Source: Oppiella nova (taxonomy: Eukaryota > Arthropoda > Arachnida > Sarcoptiformes > Oppiidae). From it: a DNA stretch of 53,769 bases. A model generated the notes under the pieces. The model searched no databases. It saw only the letters and a program-made list of their open reading frames with translations, and was not told the DNA's origin. The DNA lies in assembly GCA_905397405.1 (NCBI GenBank), contig CAJPVJ010000046.1, forward strand, positions 1 to 53,769, in the 5' to 3' direction. Made by a program: the position numbers and the translations under genes. Each line of letters begins with the position of its first letter. Position 1 is the stretch's first letter. Below, one piece after another: positions 35,920 through 45,571 of the stretch.

Positions 35920-35950
35920 GTGTTATAAATTCACTTTTCTGCACTCAACT

Positions 35951-37129
35951 TTATCTATCACGATGTTTTAATAGTTGATCTGCAACATTATTTAAATAAG
36001 TTTCTTCTTTTTGATCCAAAGCCCATGGATATTCCAAATTAGGGCGAATGCCTTGTCCGTCAATCATATTGCCATTAGGCGTATAATAATGCGAAACCGT
36101 CATTTGTAATGCAGCGCCATTTGGCAATGGAAATAACTTCTGCACAACGCCTTTGCCATAGCTTTTTTCACCAATGACCCAAGCACGCTGATGCTCTTTC
36201 ATTGCAGCCGTAAAAACTTCTGCTGCAGATGCCGAACGACCATTAATCAAAATACCTAATTTGGTATTGGACGACTCATCACCCGGTAAGGCTTGGAATT
36301 GTTGATTGCCTTCTGAACGGCTTTTGGTAGAAACAATCGTTCCCTGAGTTAAAAACAGATCAGCCGTTTCAACAGCCGCTGAGAGTAAACCACCGGGGTT
36401 ATTGCGCAAATCGAACAACACGGCTTTTACTTTTTGAGTGCTATATTCTTCAATTAAACGTTTAATTTCATTGGCCGTATCTTGTTGAAAGACTTTGACT
36501 TTAAGAACCAAAACCTGATTATGCAACATAACCGGCTCTATATCCGCCACTTCTAATTTTCGATTTCTGACCATCGTGATTGCTGGGCTTTTTTCATTCA
36601 GTTGCAACTGAAAAGTTGAACCAATTGAGCCATGTAATAAGTCTTCGACTTGCTGAGCATTTAAGTTTTTAAGTTCTTGATTTTCAATTTTAAAAATAGT
36701 GAAGCCATTTTTTAAACCAAGTTTAAATGAGTCAGAATTATCGCGTAAATTCTTCACTTTCCATTGATGAATATGATTATCAAAAGCCAATTCAAAGTCA
36801 GCAGTCGCAAGGTCACTTTCCGTATATTGCATCAACTGTTTATATTCTTCAGGACTCAGATAACGTGAATAGCGATCTAAACCACCTACCAGCCCTTTGA
36901 TTGCCTGTAAAAACAAAACATCATCAGGTTTTTCCTGAACATAATTGTCTTTAACGATACCGTAAATTTGCACAAACTGCTCAATCGATTCAATGGGCAC
37001 TTCCGCAATACTTTCTTCGACATCACCATCAAAATCAAGTGCGGCAGCATTTTCTGCCGCCCAAACTGAATGGCTCCCACAGGTCAACAATCCTGTTAAT
37101 ACAGCAATATATTTCCAAGCTTGAGCCAT
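35951..37129 (-). CDS. ctp: Carboxy-terminal processing protease Ctp (S41 family)
   Basis: This 392-aa periplasmic serine protease has a signal peptide (cleaved near VWAAE, residues 21-25), a PDZ domain (about 110-195) and the S41 catalytic core. The Ser/Lys dyad is most likely Ser301 (NGRSASAAE) and Lys326 (GEKSYGKGVVQ), 25 residues apart as in Prc and D1 protease. It probably trims or degrades envelope proteins, including peptidoglycan hydrolases, as known for CtpA/Prc. It follows gpmI by 30 bp in the same direction, a common pairing. Confidence 0.9.
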   Translation of the reverse strand: MAQAWKYIAVLTGLLTCGSHSVWAAENAAALDFDGDVEESIAEVPIESIEQFVQIYGIVKDNYVQEKPDDVLFLQAIKGLVGGLDRYSRYLSPEEYKQLMQYTESDLATADFELAFDNHIHQWKVKNLRDNSDSFKLGLKNGFTIFKIENQELKNLNAQQVEDLLHGSIGSTFQLQLNEKSPAITMVRNRKLEVADIEPVMLHNQVLVLKVKVFQQDTANEIKRLIEEYSTQKVKAVLFDLRNNPGGLLSAAVETADLFLTQGTIVSTKSRSEGNQQFQALPGDESSNTKLGILINGRSASAAEVFTAAMKEHQRAWVIGEKSYGKGVVQKLFPLPNGAALQMTVSHYYTPNGNMIDGQGIRPNLEYPWALDQKEETYLNNVADQLLKHRDR

Positions 37130-37159
37130 TCACGCACCTAGTTTTTAATAGAGATAATT

Positions 37160-38707
37160 TTATGCTTTCAATGTAATTAGATTACGGCCTTGCATTTCTG
37201 TCGGTACAGGGAGATGCATTAAACTTAAAATAGTCGGTGCAACATCTGCTAAAACTCCACCTTCAGCAATCGTCGCTGAGGTTGGTCCAACATAAATGAA
37301 AGGTACAAGTTCAGTGGTATGCTGGGTATGGACTTGACCACTCACATAATCCTGCATTTGCTCGACATTACCATGATCAGCGGTAATCAGCATGTGACCA
37401 TGCTTTGCCATTACAGCTTCATATAAACGACCAAGGCTTATATCAACCGCTTCAACTGCTTTCACAGCAGCCTCAAACACGCCAGTATGACCCACCATAT
37501 CACCATTGGCATAGTTCACCACCAAAAGGTCAAACTCGCCTGAATTGATCGCATCAACCAGCTTGTCGGTAACTTCTGGTGCGCTCATTTCTGGTTGTAA
37601 ATCATAGGTCGCCACTTTAGGTGATGGGATTAGGATCCGTTTTTCACCTGGATATTCATCTTCACGACCACCACTAAAGAAGAAAGTCACATGAGCGTAT
37701 TTTTCTGTTTCAGCAATACGTAACTGCGTTTTGCCTAAAGAAGATAAGTATTCACCAATTGAATTTTTTAAACCTTCTGGCATATATGCCACTGGTGCAT
37801 CTATCGTCGCTTGATAACGCGTTAACATTACAAATTTAGATAGATGTGGTACTACTTTACGCTCAAAACCTGCAAAGTCTTGCTCTACAAATGCTTTGGT
37901 AATTTCACGGGCACGGTCTGCACGGAAATTCATAAAGACCACACTGTCGCCATCTTGGATTTTTGCAATTTCACCAATACGGGTTGCTTTAACAAATTCA
38001 TCATTTTCATTGGCTGAATAAGCTTGCTCTAAACCTTCAACAGCTGAATCAACAACACGTAAAGCTTCTCCTTCAGTCATCAGACGGTAAGCTTGTTCCA
38101 CACGATCCCAACGATTATCACGATCCATGGCAAAGTAACGTCCAATCATCGTGGCAATACGGCCTTGATTTGGATATTGTGCAAATACCGCATCGAGTTT
38201 TTCTAAAGAAGGTTTTGCACTCCGTGGTGGTGTATCACGACCATCTAAGAACGCATGTAAATAGACTTTTGCCCCACGCTTCAAGGCAAGCTCACACATC
38301 GCAATAATATGGTCTTGATGAGAGTGGACACCACCCTCTGACAACAATCCCATGATGTGTAATGCACCATTTGCCGCTTTGGCTTTTTCTACCGCATCAA
38401 TCAGAACTTCATGCTCGAAAAAATCGCCTGTACGGATGTCTTTGGTAATACGAGTAAAATCTTGATACAGCACACGACCTGCACCCAAGTTCATATGACC
38501 AACTTCTGAGTTACCCATTTGCCCATCTGGCAAACCGACATCTTCACCTGAACCTGAAATTAAACTATGCGGATGCTTTTCTTGCATCATGGTTAGATTT
38601 GGCGTTTTTGCTGCTAAAAACGCATTATCTTCGACCGCTTCACGATGACCCACACCATCCATAATCACCAGAACGTGAGGGATTTTGCCAGCAGTTGCAT
38701 CCGTCAT
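37160..38707 (-). CDS. gpmI: 2,3-bisphosphoglycerate-independent phosphoglycerate mutase
   Basis: This 515-aa cytoplasmic Mn-dependent enzyme interconverts 3- and 2-phosphoglycerate. The catalytic Ser67 lies in [18 protein letters not shown]. Other alkaline-phosphatase-like metal motifs are visible ([49 protein letters not shown]). Length is typical of the family. It is upstream of ctp with a 30-bp gap and probably drives it. Confidence 0.96.
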   Translation of the reverse strand: MTDATAGKIPHVLVIMDGVGHREAVEDNAFLAAKTPNLTMMQEKHPHSLISGSGEDVGLPDGQMGNSEVGHMNLGAGRVLYQDFTRITKDIRTGDFFEHEVLIDAVEKAKAANGALHIMGLLSEGGVHSHQDHIIAMCELALKRGAKVYLHAFLDGRDTPPRSAKPSLEKLDAVFAQYPNQGRIATMIGRYFAMDRDNRWDRVEQAYRLMTEGEALRVVDSAVEGLEQAYSANENDEFVKATRIGEIAKIQDGDSVVFMNFRADRAREITKAFVEQDFAGFERKVVPHLSKFVMLTRYQATIDAPVAYMPEGLKNSIGEYLSSLGKTQLRIAETEKYAHVTFFFSGGREDEYPGEKRILIPSPKVATYDLQPEMSAPEVTDKLVDAINSGEFDLLVVNYANGDMVGHTGVFEAAVKAVEAVDISLGRLYEAVMAKHGHMLITADHGNVEQMQDYVSGQVHTQHTTELVPFIYVGPTSATIAEGGVLADVAPTILSLMHLPVPTEMQGRNLITLKA

Positions 38708-38783
38708 GATTTACACTCTTTACTGTTTACAAATTAATCGTTACATCTTACCGTTTTTTTACGGCAGACTCTATGCTATGACC

Positions 38784-38804
38784 ATGGCAAAAACGGGTTG
38801 CCAT
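38784..38804. other. Small inverted repeat between lptG and gpmI
   Basis: ATGGCAA (38784-38790) and TTGCCAT (38798-38804) form a 7-bp stem around AAACGGG. It is in the 154-bp gap upstream of gpmI on its strand. No U-tract follows, so its role (operator, Rho-site or chance) is unclear. Confidence 0.35.
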
Positions 38805-38861
38805 CATCTAAATTTCTAATCTAGTTAAAATCCCACTAAACTAAGCAATTGATTCATCAGA

Positions 38862-39932
38862 TTATCTTGCTCTATACAACAAATAACTGCCGATACCAAA
38901 CATCAATACAATTGGCAAAAATACAAACCAAGCTGGCGATGGTGCATAGACCAAACTCGCATAACCCAAGAAGTCTTGTATGTAATAGAAGCCCAAACCA
39001 ACAAATAATGCGATCACTAAACGAAAACCCATAGATTGTTGACGCAAAGGCCCAAAAATAAATGAACAGGCAATCAAGACCAAAGCAAGCAATGCAAATG
39101 GTGAACCGATATTTTTCCAGAAAGCCAACAGATACGTCTTAGGTACTTGGCTATATTCATGCATATATTGCATAAAACTCAATAACTGCGTAGGTGCTAA
39201 GTCTTCAGGATTGATGGTCACCATATGCACATATTTCGGTTGCAATGCGAGCGCTAGATCCTGTTGGTTTTTATTGACAACCTGAGCTTGACCATTGGCC
39301 AATAAATTGACTTGGGCACTTTGTTTTAAATTCCATTGACCTTCTTTTAAGAACTGCCCTTCTTCCGAATTTAACAATGATTTCATTCGATAATTTTCGT
39401 CAAAATCGACAACTTGAACTTGTTTTAACGTCCCTTGTGAATTGGCATAATCAATATAAATAAAGCGTTGCCCTTCACGTGTCCAATAGCCTTTAACTTC
39501 CCCAAGCGCCGCAACACTGCGATGGCTTTTAATACTTTTCGCCTGCTCATTGGTATAAGGAATCACAAATTGCGTCAATAAAAATGAAAGCACCACCAAA
39601 AGCATAGCAGAACGCATCACCCAACCGACAATACGCCAGAGACTAATACCCGCTGCTCGCATCACAATCAATTCACTGTTGGAAGCCATTGAGCCTAAGC
39701 CCAATACAGCGCCGATCAAGGCAGCAATTGGAAGAATCTCATACAAATAACGAGGTGCACCCCATAAAACATATTGCAATGCATTCCAAGCGGTATAGCC
39801 TTGTTTTAGATCACTTAACTCACCCAAATAGGTGAATAAGATCTGTAAGCTGGCAAGAACTGCGGTCGCACCTAACATGGCGAGCAAGGTGGTTTTCGTC
39901 ACATGTTTTGCGACAATTCTACGTGCTAACAT
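38862..39932 (-). CDS. lptG: Lipopolysaccharide/lipooligosaccharide export permease LptG
   Basis: This 356-aa inner-membrane subunit of the LptB2FGC ABC transporter extracts LPS or LOS from the inner membrane. Six membrane helices are visible, three at each end. A periplasmic beta-jellyroll domain lies between (about 120-265), and the IVMRAAGISLWRIVGWV coupling helix contacts LptB. Its start codon overlaps the lptF stop at 39932 (1 bp), so translation is probably coupled. Confidence 0.94.
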   Translation of the reverse strand: MLARRIVAKHVTKTTLLAMLGATAVLASLQILFTYLGELSDLKQGYTAWNALQYVLWGAPRYLYEILPIAALIGAVLGLGSMASNSELIVMRAAGISLWRIVGWVMRSAMLLVVLSFLLTQFVIPYTNEQAKSIKSHRSVAALGEVKGYWTREGQRFIYIDYANSQGTLKQVQVVDFDENYRMKSLLNSEEGQFLKEGQWNLKQSAQVNLLANGQAQVVNKNQQDLALALQPKYVHMVTINPEDLAPTQLLSFMQYMHEYSQVPKTYLLAFWKNIGSPFALLALVLIACSFIFGPLRQQSMGFRLVIALFVGLGFYYIQDFLGYASLVYAPSPAWFVFLPIVLMFGIGSYLLYRAR

Positions 39933-41032
39933 TATGATTTTACTCGCTGTATTTGCTTTTTAATCTTAGGTGCTAATTTCTGTTTTCTTGAAAATAGAGC
40001 GGCAGCAACAGCATAGAATAATAACACTGCAGGATATGCCCAAACACCCACCTCATCCTTACTGATACGAGTTCGTATTGCCATAAGTGCCACAATTAAA
40101 CTGGCAAAAATCAATAATGCAGGGAAAAGTTTGAGATAGCGACCTTGTCTAGGGCTGACTTCACATAGTGCTGTTGCCAGCATTAAGGCGACAATAATAG
40201 AAAATGGAACAAATAAGCGCCATCCCAATTCACTTGCCACAACGGGGTCATTTCTATTTTCAAGCAATTTACCAAATGATAGCCCCTCGACTTCATCACT
40301 TTCAAACTTGGCTTCTTTATTATTTTCTAAACGCAAACGATACGATTGGAATTCAGTTTGACTATATTTGGGTGTTCCAGGATAAATTTCATAACGACGA
40401 CCTTGAACTAAATCGACAACACTAGCAGTTTCATTGGCAATTTCAATTCGTGTTGCTTCCTTTGCCAAAATCATGACATCAGGTTTGCCTTCTTTTTCAG
40501 CACGTTGATAAAAGAAAATATCTTTTAGATTTTTACGATCTTCAGATAAAGAGCCAGCATAAATCGTATAAGCTCCCGAAGAAATAAACTCACGTGGCCG
40601 AACTAAATCAAAGCCCGTTCGTACCGCTTGTGTAGAGATCAGTTGCTCATATTGACGAATTCCCCATGGAGACATCCAGATCATTAAGACACTTTGTACA
40701 CACAAGTAAATAACGGTCAGTGGGATCAATAATCTGGCGACTTGAATACGACTAATACCGCTCCCGTTCAGTACCGCCATTTCATGATCGACATATAAAC
40801 GACCAAAAACCAGCATCAACCCAATAAAGAAACCCAAAGGAAGAATTAAAGTCAAAAACTCAGGTAAACGAAAACCGATAATACTCAAGAGAATACTCGG
40901 ATCTACACGCCCCATAGCAGCTTGACCAAATCGTTTAATCAATTGCCCACCCATCATAATGACTGTCAATAATGTGACAACCACAAGAGAGGTCGAAACG
41001 ACTTGTTTGACAAGGTAACGTCGAATAATCAA
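39932..41032 (-). CDS. lptF: Lipopolysaccharide/lipooligosaccharide export permease LptF
   Basis: This 366-aa partner of LptG has the same layout: three N-terminal helices, a periplasmic jellyroll (about 125-265) and three C-terminal helices, with the coupling segment VDHEMAVLNGSGISRIQVARL. I chose a TTG start at 41032, because GGAAG lies 6 bp upstream and the family begins IIRRYLVKQVV. The open frame from 41119 would add 29 residues atypical of LptF. It is divergent from pepA. Confidence 0.92.
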   Translation of the reverse strand: MIIRRYLVKQVVSTSLVVVTLLTVIMMGGQLIKRFGQAAMGRVDPSILLSIIGFRLPEFLTLILPLGFFIGLMLVFGRLYVDHEMAVLNGSGISRIQVARLLIPLTVIYLCVQSVLMIWMSPWGIRQYEQLISTQAVRTGFDLVRPREFISSGAYTIYAGSLSEDRKNLKDIFFYQRAEKEGKPDVMILAKEATRIEIANETASVVDLVQGRRYEIYPGTPKYSQTEFQSYRLRLENNKEAKFESDEVEGLSFGKLLENRNDPVVASELGWRLFVPFSIIVALMLATALCEVSPRQGRYLKLFPALLIFASLIVALMAIRTRISKDEVGVWAYPAVLLFYAVAAALFSRKQKLAPKIKKQIQRVKS

Positions 41033-41176
41033 ATTAATCTTCCAAATAAGGGTAATATCGTGATGTAGCGCTAGTTTACCCGAAGTTAAAATTATAAAAC
41101 TAGATTGAAATTCTACCATTTGAAGTGGTTCAATGGTTTAATGATTTGAAATGTACAAAAGGCACAAAGACAACAC

Positions 41177-42625
41177 ATGAAACTTACGATCAATACGTCA
41201 TTTTCAGCGTCTACATCTAGCCAGTCGTTATTTATTCTGGTGGATTCTGAAAACGCTAAGCAAGCTCAAGAAACATATAAAATCAATGACTTGAGCAGCA
41301 TAATTGAAAACACTCAATTCAAAGCAAGTTTAAACGAAACTCTACCACTTATCGGAAAGCTAACTCAAGTTACGCAATGTACTTTAGTCGGCATAGATAA
41401 AGCCTCCGAAATTAAAGCCGCGAAATTAGCAAAAATCGCACAAACCATTATCAAAGCTTCACAAAAAAAATTCCAAAAAATTAGCATTGATATTTCGGCT
41501 TTGCCGTCTGAGTTACATTATCTATTTGCATTAAATTTGACGCAAGCTGCGTATGCTTATGATGAATTCAAATCGAAGAAGAATGAATTTACTTTAGAAA
41601 ATATTGAATTTATTGCAACGCAATCGAGTCTGAGTGCAGAGCAGATCACGCTTATTGAAGCTGTTCAAAAAGGACAAAACTTTGCTCGTGACTTAGGTAA
41701 CTGCCCTCCTAATATTTGCTTCCCTGAATATTTAGCAGAACAAGCACATGCTTTAGCAGCTGAATTCCCTGAGCTTTTACAAGTGACTGTACTTGAAGAA
41801 CAACAACTTGCTGATCTAGGCATGCATGCTTTTCTTGCGGTAAGCAAAGGTTCTGATCGTCCAGGGCGTGTGATTACGCTTGAATATAAAGCCAATCCTG
41901 ATCAAGCACCGATCGTGCTCGTGGGTAAAGGTGTGACTTTTGATACAGGTGGTATTTCATTAAAACCGGGCTTAGGCATGGATGAAATGAAATTTGATAT
42001 GTGTGGTTCAGCATCTGTACTGGGTACGATTCGTGCACTTTGTGAAGCGAAACTCCCGATTCATGTTGTCGGTGCAATTGCCGCCGCTGAAAACATGCCT
42101 TCTGGTCATGCAACTCGCCCTGGTGATATTGTAACCACCATGAGTGGGCAAACGGTTGAAATCCTGAATACCGATGCCGAAGGTCGTTTAGTCCTTTGTG
42201 ATACCTTAACCTATATTAAGCGCTTTAATCCTGCATTAGTGATTGATATTGCAACACTAACTGGTGCTTGTGTGGTCGCTTTAGGTTCAGTGGTTTCTGG
42301 TTTATTTACACCAGATGATGAACTTGCAGAAGAAATTACAGCAGCAGGACACACTGCATTTGACCGTGTATGGCGTATGCCCGTATATGACGATTATCAA
42401 GAACAACTTGATTCGCCATTTGCCGATATTGCCAATATTGGGGGTCCAAAAGCTGGCGCAGTTACAGCGGCCTGTTTCTTACAACGCTTTACCCGTGACT
42501 ATCGTTGGGCACACTTAGATATCGCAGGTACAGCGTGGAATTCTGGTGCAAATAAAGGTGCAACAGGACGTCCAGTACCATTGTTGATGCAATTAATTGC
42601 CAACCGTGTACAAAAGAATGGCTAA
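41177..42625 (+). CDS. pepA: Leucyl aminopeptidase PepA
   Basis: This 482-aa cytoplasmic M17 di-metal aminopeptidase removes N-terminal residues from peptides. A regulatory N-terminal domain (about 1-160) precedes the catalytic domain with [29 protein letters not shown] and the family signature [10 protein letters not shown]. In other bacteria PepA also binds DNA as a Xer accessory factor (known). The last bases overlap the start of holC, a conserved pair. Confidence 0.95.
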   Translation: MKLTINTSFSASTSSQSLFILVDSENAKQAQETYKINDLSSIIENTQFKASLNETLPLIGKLTQVTQCTLVGIDKASEIKAAKLAKIAQTIIKASQKKFQKISIDISALPSELHYLFALNLTQAAYAYDEFKSKKNEFTLENIEFIATQSSLSAEQITLIEAVQKGQNFARDLGNCPPNICFPEYLAEQAHALAAEFPELLQVTVLEEQQLADLGMHAFLAVSKGSDRPGRVITLEYKANPDQAPIVLVGKGVTFDTGGISLKPGLGMDEMKFDMCGSASVLGTIRALCEAKLPIHVVGAIAAAENMPSGHATRPGDIVTTMSGQTVEILNTDAEGRLVLCDTLTYIKRFNPALVIDIATLTGACVVALGSVVSGLFTPDDELAEEITAAGHTAFDRVWRMPVYDDYQEQLDSPFADIANIGGPKAGAVTAACFLQRFTRDYRWAHLDIAGTAWNSGANKGATGRPVPLLMQLIANRVQKNG

Positions 42626-43025
42626 AATTAGCTTTTATTTGTTTGAAAAAAGCCCTGAACGGCAGGTGGAAAGTGCCTGTCGTTTATGTCGTAAAATTTT
42701 ACGAAATGCAGCCAAAGTTTGGTTGCATTGCCCTGATGTAGACATGCAGCAACAACTGGATGAACGTTTATGGAGTTTTGATCCGACCAGTTTTATTGCG
42801 CATGGAATTGATCAAATTGATGCACCGATCTGTATTTCTTCAAGATTACCTGAGTCTTTAGACTGGATTGTGTTTAATTTTAACAATCAAGCACTTGAAC
42901 AAGTGACACAATTTAGTCACATTATAGAAATTATTGAAAATGCTGAGTCAGCAAAACAAATTGGTCGAGAGAAATATAAAGCCTATCGACGAATGGGTGT
43001 TTCGCCTCAAACATTTAAACTTTAA
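42618..43025 (+). CDS. holC: DNA polymerase III chi subunit HolC
   Basis: This 135-aa clamp-loader accessory subunit binds SSB and links it to the replicase through psi. Family features are the opening [45 protein letters not shown] and the C-terminal YKAYRRMG. The ATG at 42618 overlaps the pepA stop by 8 bp and agrees with the family start; an upstream start at 42597 lies inside pepA and is unlikely. Confidence 0.92.
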   Translation: MAKISFYLFEKSPERQVESACRLCRKILRNAAKVWLHCPDVDMQQQLDERLWSFDPTSFIAHGIDQIDAPICISSRLPESLDWIVFNFNNQALEQVTQFSHIIEIIENAESAKQIGREKYKAYRRMGVSPQTFKL

Positions 43026-43060
43026 TTCTTCATTCTCATTTTATATCAAGGAGATATGTG

Positions 43061-43687
43061 GTGACATTAAATGTCGGTCAAGATTTTAAAAAGCGCTGGT
43101 TAGATACGCCTGAAGCGGTACGCCAAACTTTTGTAGATGACCTCAACCGCATCTGTGACCTTCTCAGCCCGACAACAAATGTACAGGACTGGCTAAGTAA
43201 CGACCAACGCCAAATGCAAGTGGCGCAACTCCAAGTTGAACACGCCTATGCTGAGCTAAAAGCCCAGCTGATTGAAGAAGCGCGTATCCGTAGACAATTG
43301 GCTCTTGAAAAATCTTTAGCTGAAAAACGAGCATTACAGCACGCATATAATTTAGAACTACAACAAGATGAAATTCAGCAGTTTGAACATCAACAATTGA
43401 CCTTACAAAATTTACGTCAACAAATTGATATTGAAATTTCAGAATATAGTGAAAAATACACTAAAAATCCTGATTATCCAGCAATAGATTATGCCAATGG
43501 GCAATTCCGCATCACAGATGCACAAATGACTTCAGAGTTGGAAAGTGTTCGTCTACGTCTTGAGTTAGAAGCAGAAACGCTAATCGAACAGAGCCTAAAT
43601 GCTTTACGTAGCAAACTGCAAACTGCTGCAAAAGAAGAAATTGAATATATTTTGGCAAATTCAAATTTTTCGACAGAAAAAAAATAA
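43061..43687 (+). CDS. Hypothetical coiled-coil protein downstream of holC
   Basis: This 208-aa protein has no family that I can name. It starts MTLNVGQDFKKRWLDTPEAV and continues with a long Gln/Glu/Leu-rich helical region (about 60-125) likely to form a coiled coil. A short segment (YTKNPDYPAIDYANGQFRIT) and a second charged helix follow. No signal peptide or membrane helix is seen. The GTG at 43061 is preferred to the GTG at 43058 because AAGGAG is then 7 bp upstream. It lies 35 bp after holC, so it is probably in the same operon. Confidence 0.75.
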   Translation: MTLNVGQDFKKRWLDTPEAVRQTFVDDLNRICDLLSPTTNVQDWLSNDQRQMQVAQLQVEHAYAELKAQLIEEARIRRQLALEKSLAEKRALQHAYNLELQQDEIQQFEHQQLTLQNLRQQIDIEISEYSEKYTKNPDYPAIDYANGQFRITDAQMTSELESVRLRLELEAETLIEQSLNALRSKLQTAAKEEIEYILANSNFSTEKK

Positions 43688-43875
43688 AGTTTATTTATTT
43701 TAATCGGATATCCAAGTTTACTTGTCACGAAAATGCAATATTAATGTCACATGATAGTCATCTCGGATGGCTTTAAAGCTTATGTGTACAGGTTAAAAAT
43801 ATTTTAAGTGATCAACTCAGTGAGTTTTTATTTTCAAGATAAAAATTTCCAATCACTTGCATCAGGATGAATAAA

Positions 43876-44094
43876 ATGGATCTGCTTAACCACATTTCGA
43901 ACCAAATTGCGCGACTACATTCAGGTGAAAAATGGACTGTTTCTATACAAGATTTACTGATTAGCCGTGTAGATTTTCAATCGCTTTCAGTATTTCTTTC
44001 TCGGGAATCTGAAAAAGGGACGTTCTCACTGACTGATATGGACAAGCTAAAATCGCGCTTTGAACATACCTCTTTGACGATTATCAAAAACTAA
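43876..44094 (+). CDS. Small hypothetical protein, 72 aa
   Basis: This is a short, charged, probably soluble protein (MDLLNHISNQIARLHSGEKW...) without a recognised domain, signal peptide or membrane segment. AGGA is 8 bp upstream of the ATG at 43876; the ATG at 43867 overlaps that AGGA and is less likely. Codon use is normal and it stands alone between two intergenic gaps, with a long hairpin downstream. I regard it as a likely but unproven gene. Confidence 0.55.
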   Translation: MDLLNHISNQIARLHSGEKWTVSIQDLLISRVDFQSLSVFLSRESEKGTFSLTDMDKLKSRFEHTSLTIIKN

Positions 44095-44132
44095 TTAAGC
44101 CTGATACTTTGTCTCCTTCTCAAAGCAATTTC

Positions 44133-44173
44133 TTAGATAAACCAAAGCCTAATTTCGGCCTTGGTTTATCTAA
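44133..44173. terminator. Long hairpin between the small hypothetical gene and the propeller-like gene
   Basis: A TTAGATAAACCAA arm and its exact complement, extended inward by GCC/GGC across one A-C mismatch, give a 16-bp stem with a 7-nt loop. It lies in the convergent gap (44095-44196). The inner part resembles a bidirectional terminator (A-rich and T-rich flanks), though the U-tract is absorbed into the stem. Confidence 0.6.
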
Positions 44174-44196
44174 ATGTAGTGTGGAAACACAAGACC

Positions 44197-45357
44197 TCAA
44201 CAGATAATTTTTGAAATTAGCTTTGCTTCAACCCGCAAGGTCTCATTGTTGTTTTGATCAATTTCAACCAAATATTTTCCATTGGAATAAAAAATAGAAT
44301 TGTCTTTTAGAGCAAAACTCATCACGCCCTTTTTTAATACCATCATCTCACCAGAAGCTGTCATTTTGATCAACTCCCACGAGTTTGGAATCATCCCAGG
44401 ATATTTTTCGCCAGCCTTCTGATTACGTTCTAAGTTTTGCTGAGCCTTAATTAAATTACCTTCAACAAATAGTTCTTCTTCTGACTTTTGTTGCGATTTG
44501 GCTGGATTATTTCCAGACGTTGTTTTTAACGATTCACCCGTATAGCGTTGAGTAAAGAAATCTAACCACCCCACAATCGCACGAATAATTTTAAAAGGCG
44601 CAAAAATAATATCTTTGAACGTTGTTAACGGAGATTGGTGAGAACCATCACGGGAATATGGGCGTTTAATAAAATACAAATTGCCCTGCCCATCCATTTT
44701 TGGTTTAAAGAAATCAAACTTTGGATTTGAAGCGATTGTTTGCAACTCGCCTGTTCCCATATCCAAATGAAAAATTTCTTTGGGACTATAGGCAATACGG
44801 TGTTCACCATAGGCTAAACCACACGAATCATAATATAACTGCATGGTATCTCGCGGATCAAAACATGGATTTGAATCCTGACAATCCCCTTCGGTCAAAT
44901 ACTGTGTTCGATTGGCGTCTAAAGGTAAAATACAAATATGTCGTTCATAGCCCTGTGTGTTGACGGATAGTGCTAAACGCTTTTTAGACTCATCATAAGC
45001 CATGTCCTGCACCACAAAATCATTCTTTCTTAACACTAAGCCTTCGGTTTCTTGTAAATCTGTCAATGATTTGATATTGATCGAAGTACCTTCTTGCAAA
45101 CAAGCGGTATAGATCATTTTACGATCAGTAGTCAGAGCAACATCTGTTGGGAAAATATGGGTTAAATCGACTTCATCATCTTGTGAAGATGTTCGCATGA
45201 ACTGTGCACCCGTACCTTTGGTTTTCCAATCTTTACGTTGTTGAATCTCAACTAAATTCTTTTTATATAAGTCAACCGCTTGGCAAGGAACCGTAATACT
45301 TTTATTCCCATCCAATAAATACAGATTTTGATTCGATAAATAAAGCAATGCTGCCAT
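44197..45357 (-). CDS. Hypothetical protein with WD40/TolB-like beta-propeller features
   Basis: This 386-aa protein has no recognised name. Repeated short beta-strand blocks are visible (DVALTTDRKMIYTACL, DMAYDESKKRLALSVN, NPCFDPRDTMQLYYDS, FFKPKMDGQGNLYFIKR), each resembling the Asp-box-like strands of PD40/TolB propellers. An amphipathic insertion (about 235-265) and a Lys/Gln/Glu-rich linker (275-320) follow. No signal peptide is evident, so it is probably cytoplasmic. Its upstream region contains one copy of the 127-bp repeat (45420-45546). Confidence 0.65.
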   Translation of the reverse strand: MAALLYLSNQNLYLLDGNKSITVPCQAVDLYKKNLVEIQQRKDWKTKGTGAQFMRTSSQDDEVDLTHIFPTDVALTTDRKMIYTACLQEGTSINIKSLTDLQETEGLVLRKNDFVVQDMAYDESKKRLALSVNTQGYERHICILPLDANRTQYLTEGDCQDSNPCFDPRDTMQLYYDSCGLAYGEHRIAYSPKEIFHLDMGTGELQTIASNPKFDFFKPKMDGQGNLYFIKRPYSRDGSHQSPLTTFKDIIFAPFKIIRAIVGWLDFFTQRYTGESLKTTSGNNPAKSQQKSEEELFVEGNLIKAQQNLERNQKAGEKYPGMIPNSWELIKMTASGEMMVLKKGVMSFALKDNSIFYSNGKYLVEIDQNNNETLRVEAKLISKIIC

Positions 45358-45419
45358 GTGTATTCCTTAATTTTACCTGCAATGGCGTGTTTCTCAATAT
45401 TCCAGTTACAGTGTTTCTT

Positions 45420-45546
45420 GTAATTTGATGGATTTTCAATATAGCACAAGATGATGTTCAACGATTTGTATCGGTGTTCATCAATTTTCTCATTGTACTG
45501 ACTTTCAAGCACAAAAAAAGCCTTTCACGAGAGAAAGGCTTTGATC
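45420..45546. repeat. 127-bp direct repeat, left copy
   Basis: This stretch is identical, base for base, to the last 127 bases of the window (53643-53769); the sequences diverge immediately to the left of both copies. It contains the pgsA terminator and 5' flank of the propeller-like gene. The two copies are 8,223 bp apart in the same orientation. Confidence 0.95.
45512..45542 (-). terminator. Intrinsic terminator of pgsA
   Basis: AAAGCCTTTC (45517-45526) and GAAAGGCTTT (45533-45542) form a perfect 10-bp stem with a 6-nt loop. On the reverse strand it continues as TTTT. It lies 30 bp after the pgsA stop, and an identical copy lies at 53735-53765 in the repeat at the window end. Confidence 0.88.
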
Positions 45547-45571
45547 TGTATACTGCTTTCTATTGCGCAGA

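Noticed and set aside
45252-45512. 86-codon open frame on the minus strand upstream of the propeller-like gene
   Set aside because: It overlaps that gene's start in another frame and covers the promoter/repeat region; composition is not protein-like.
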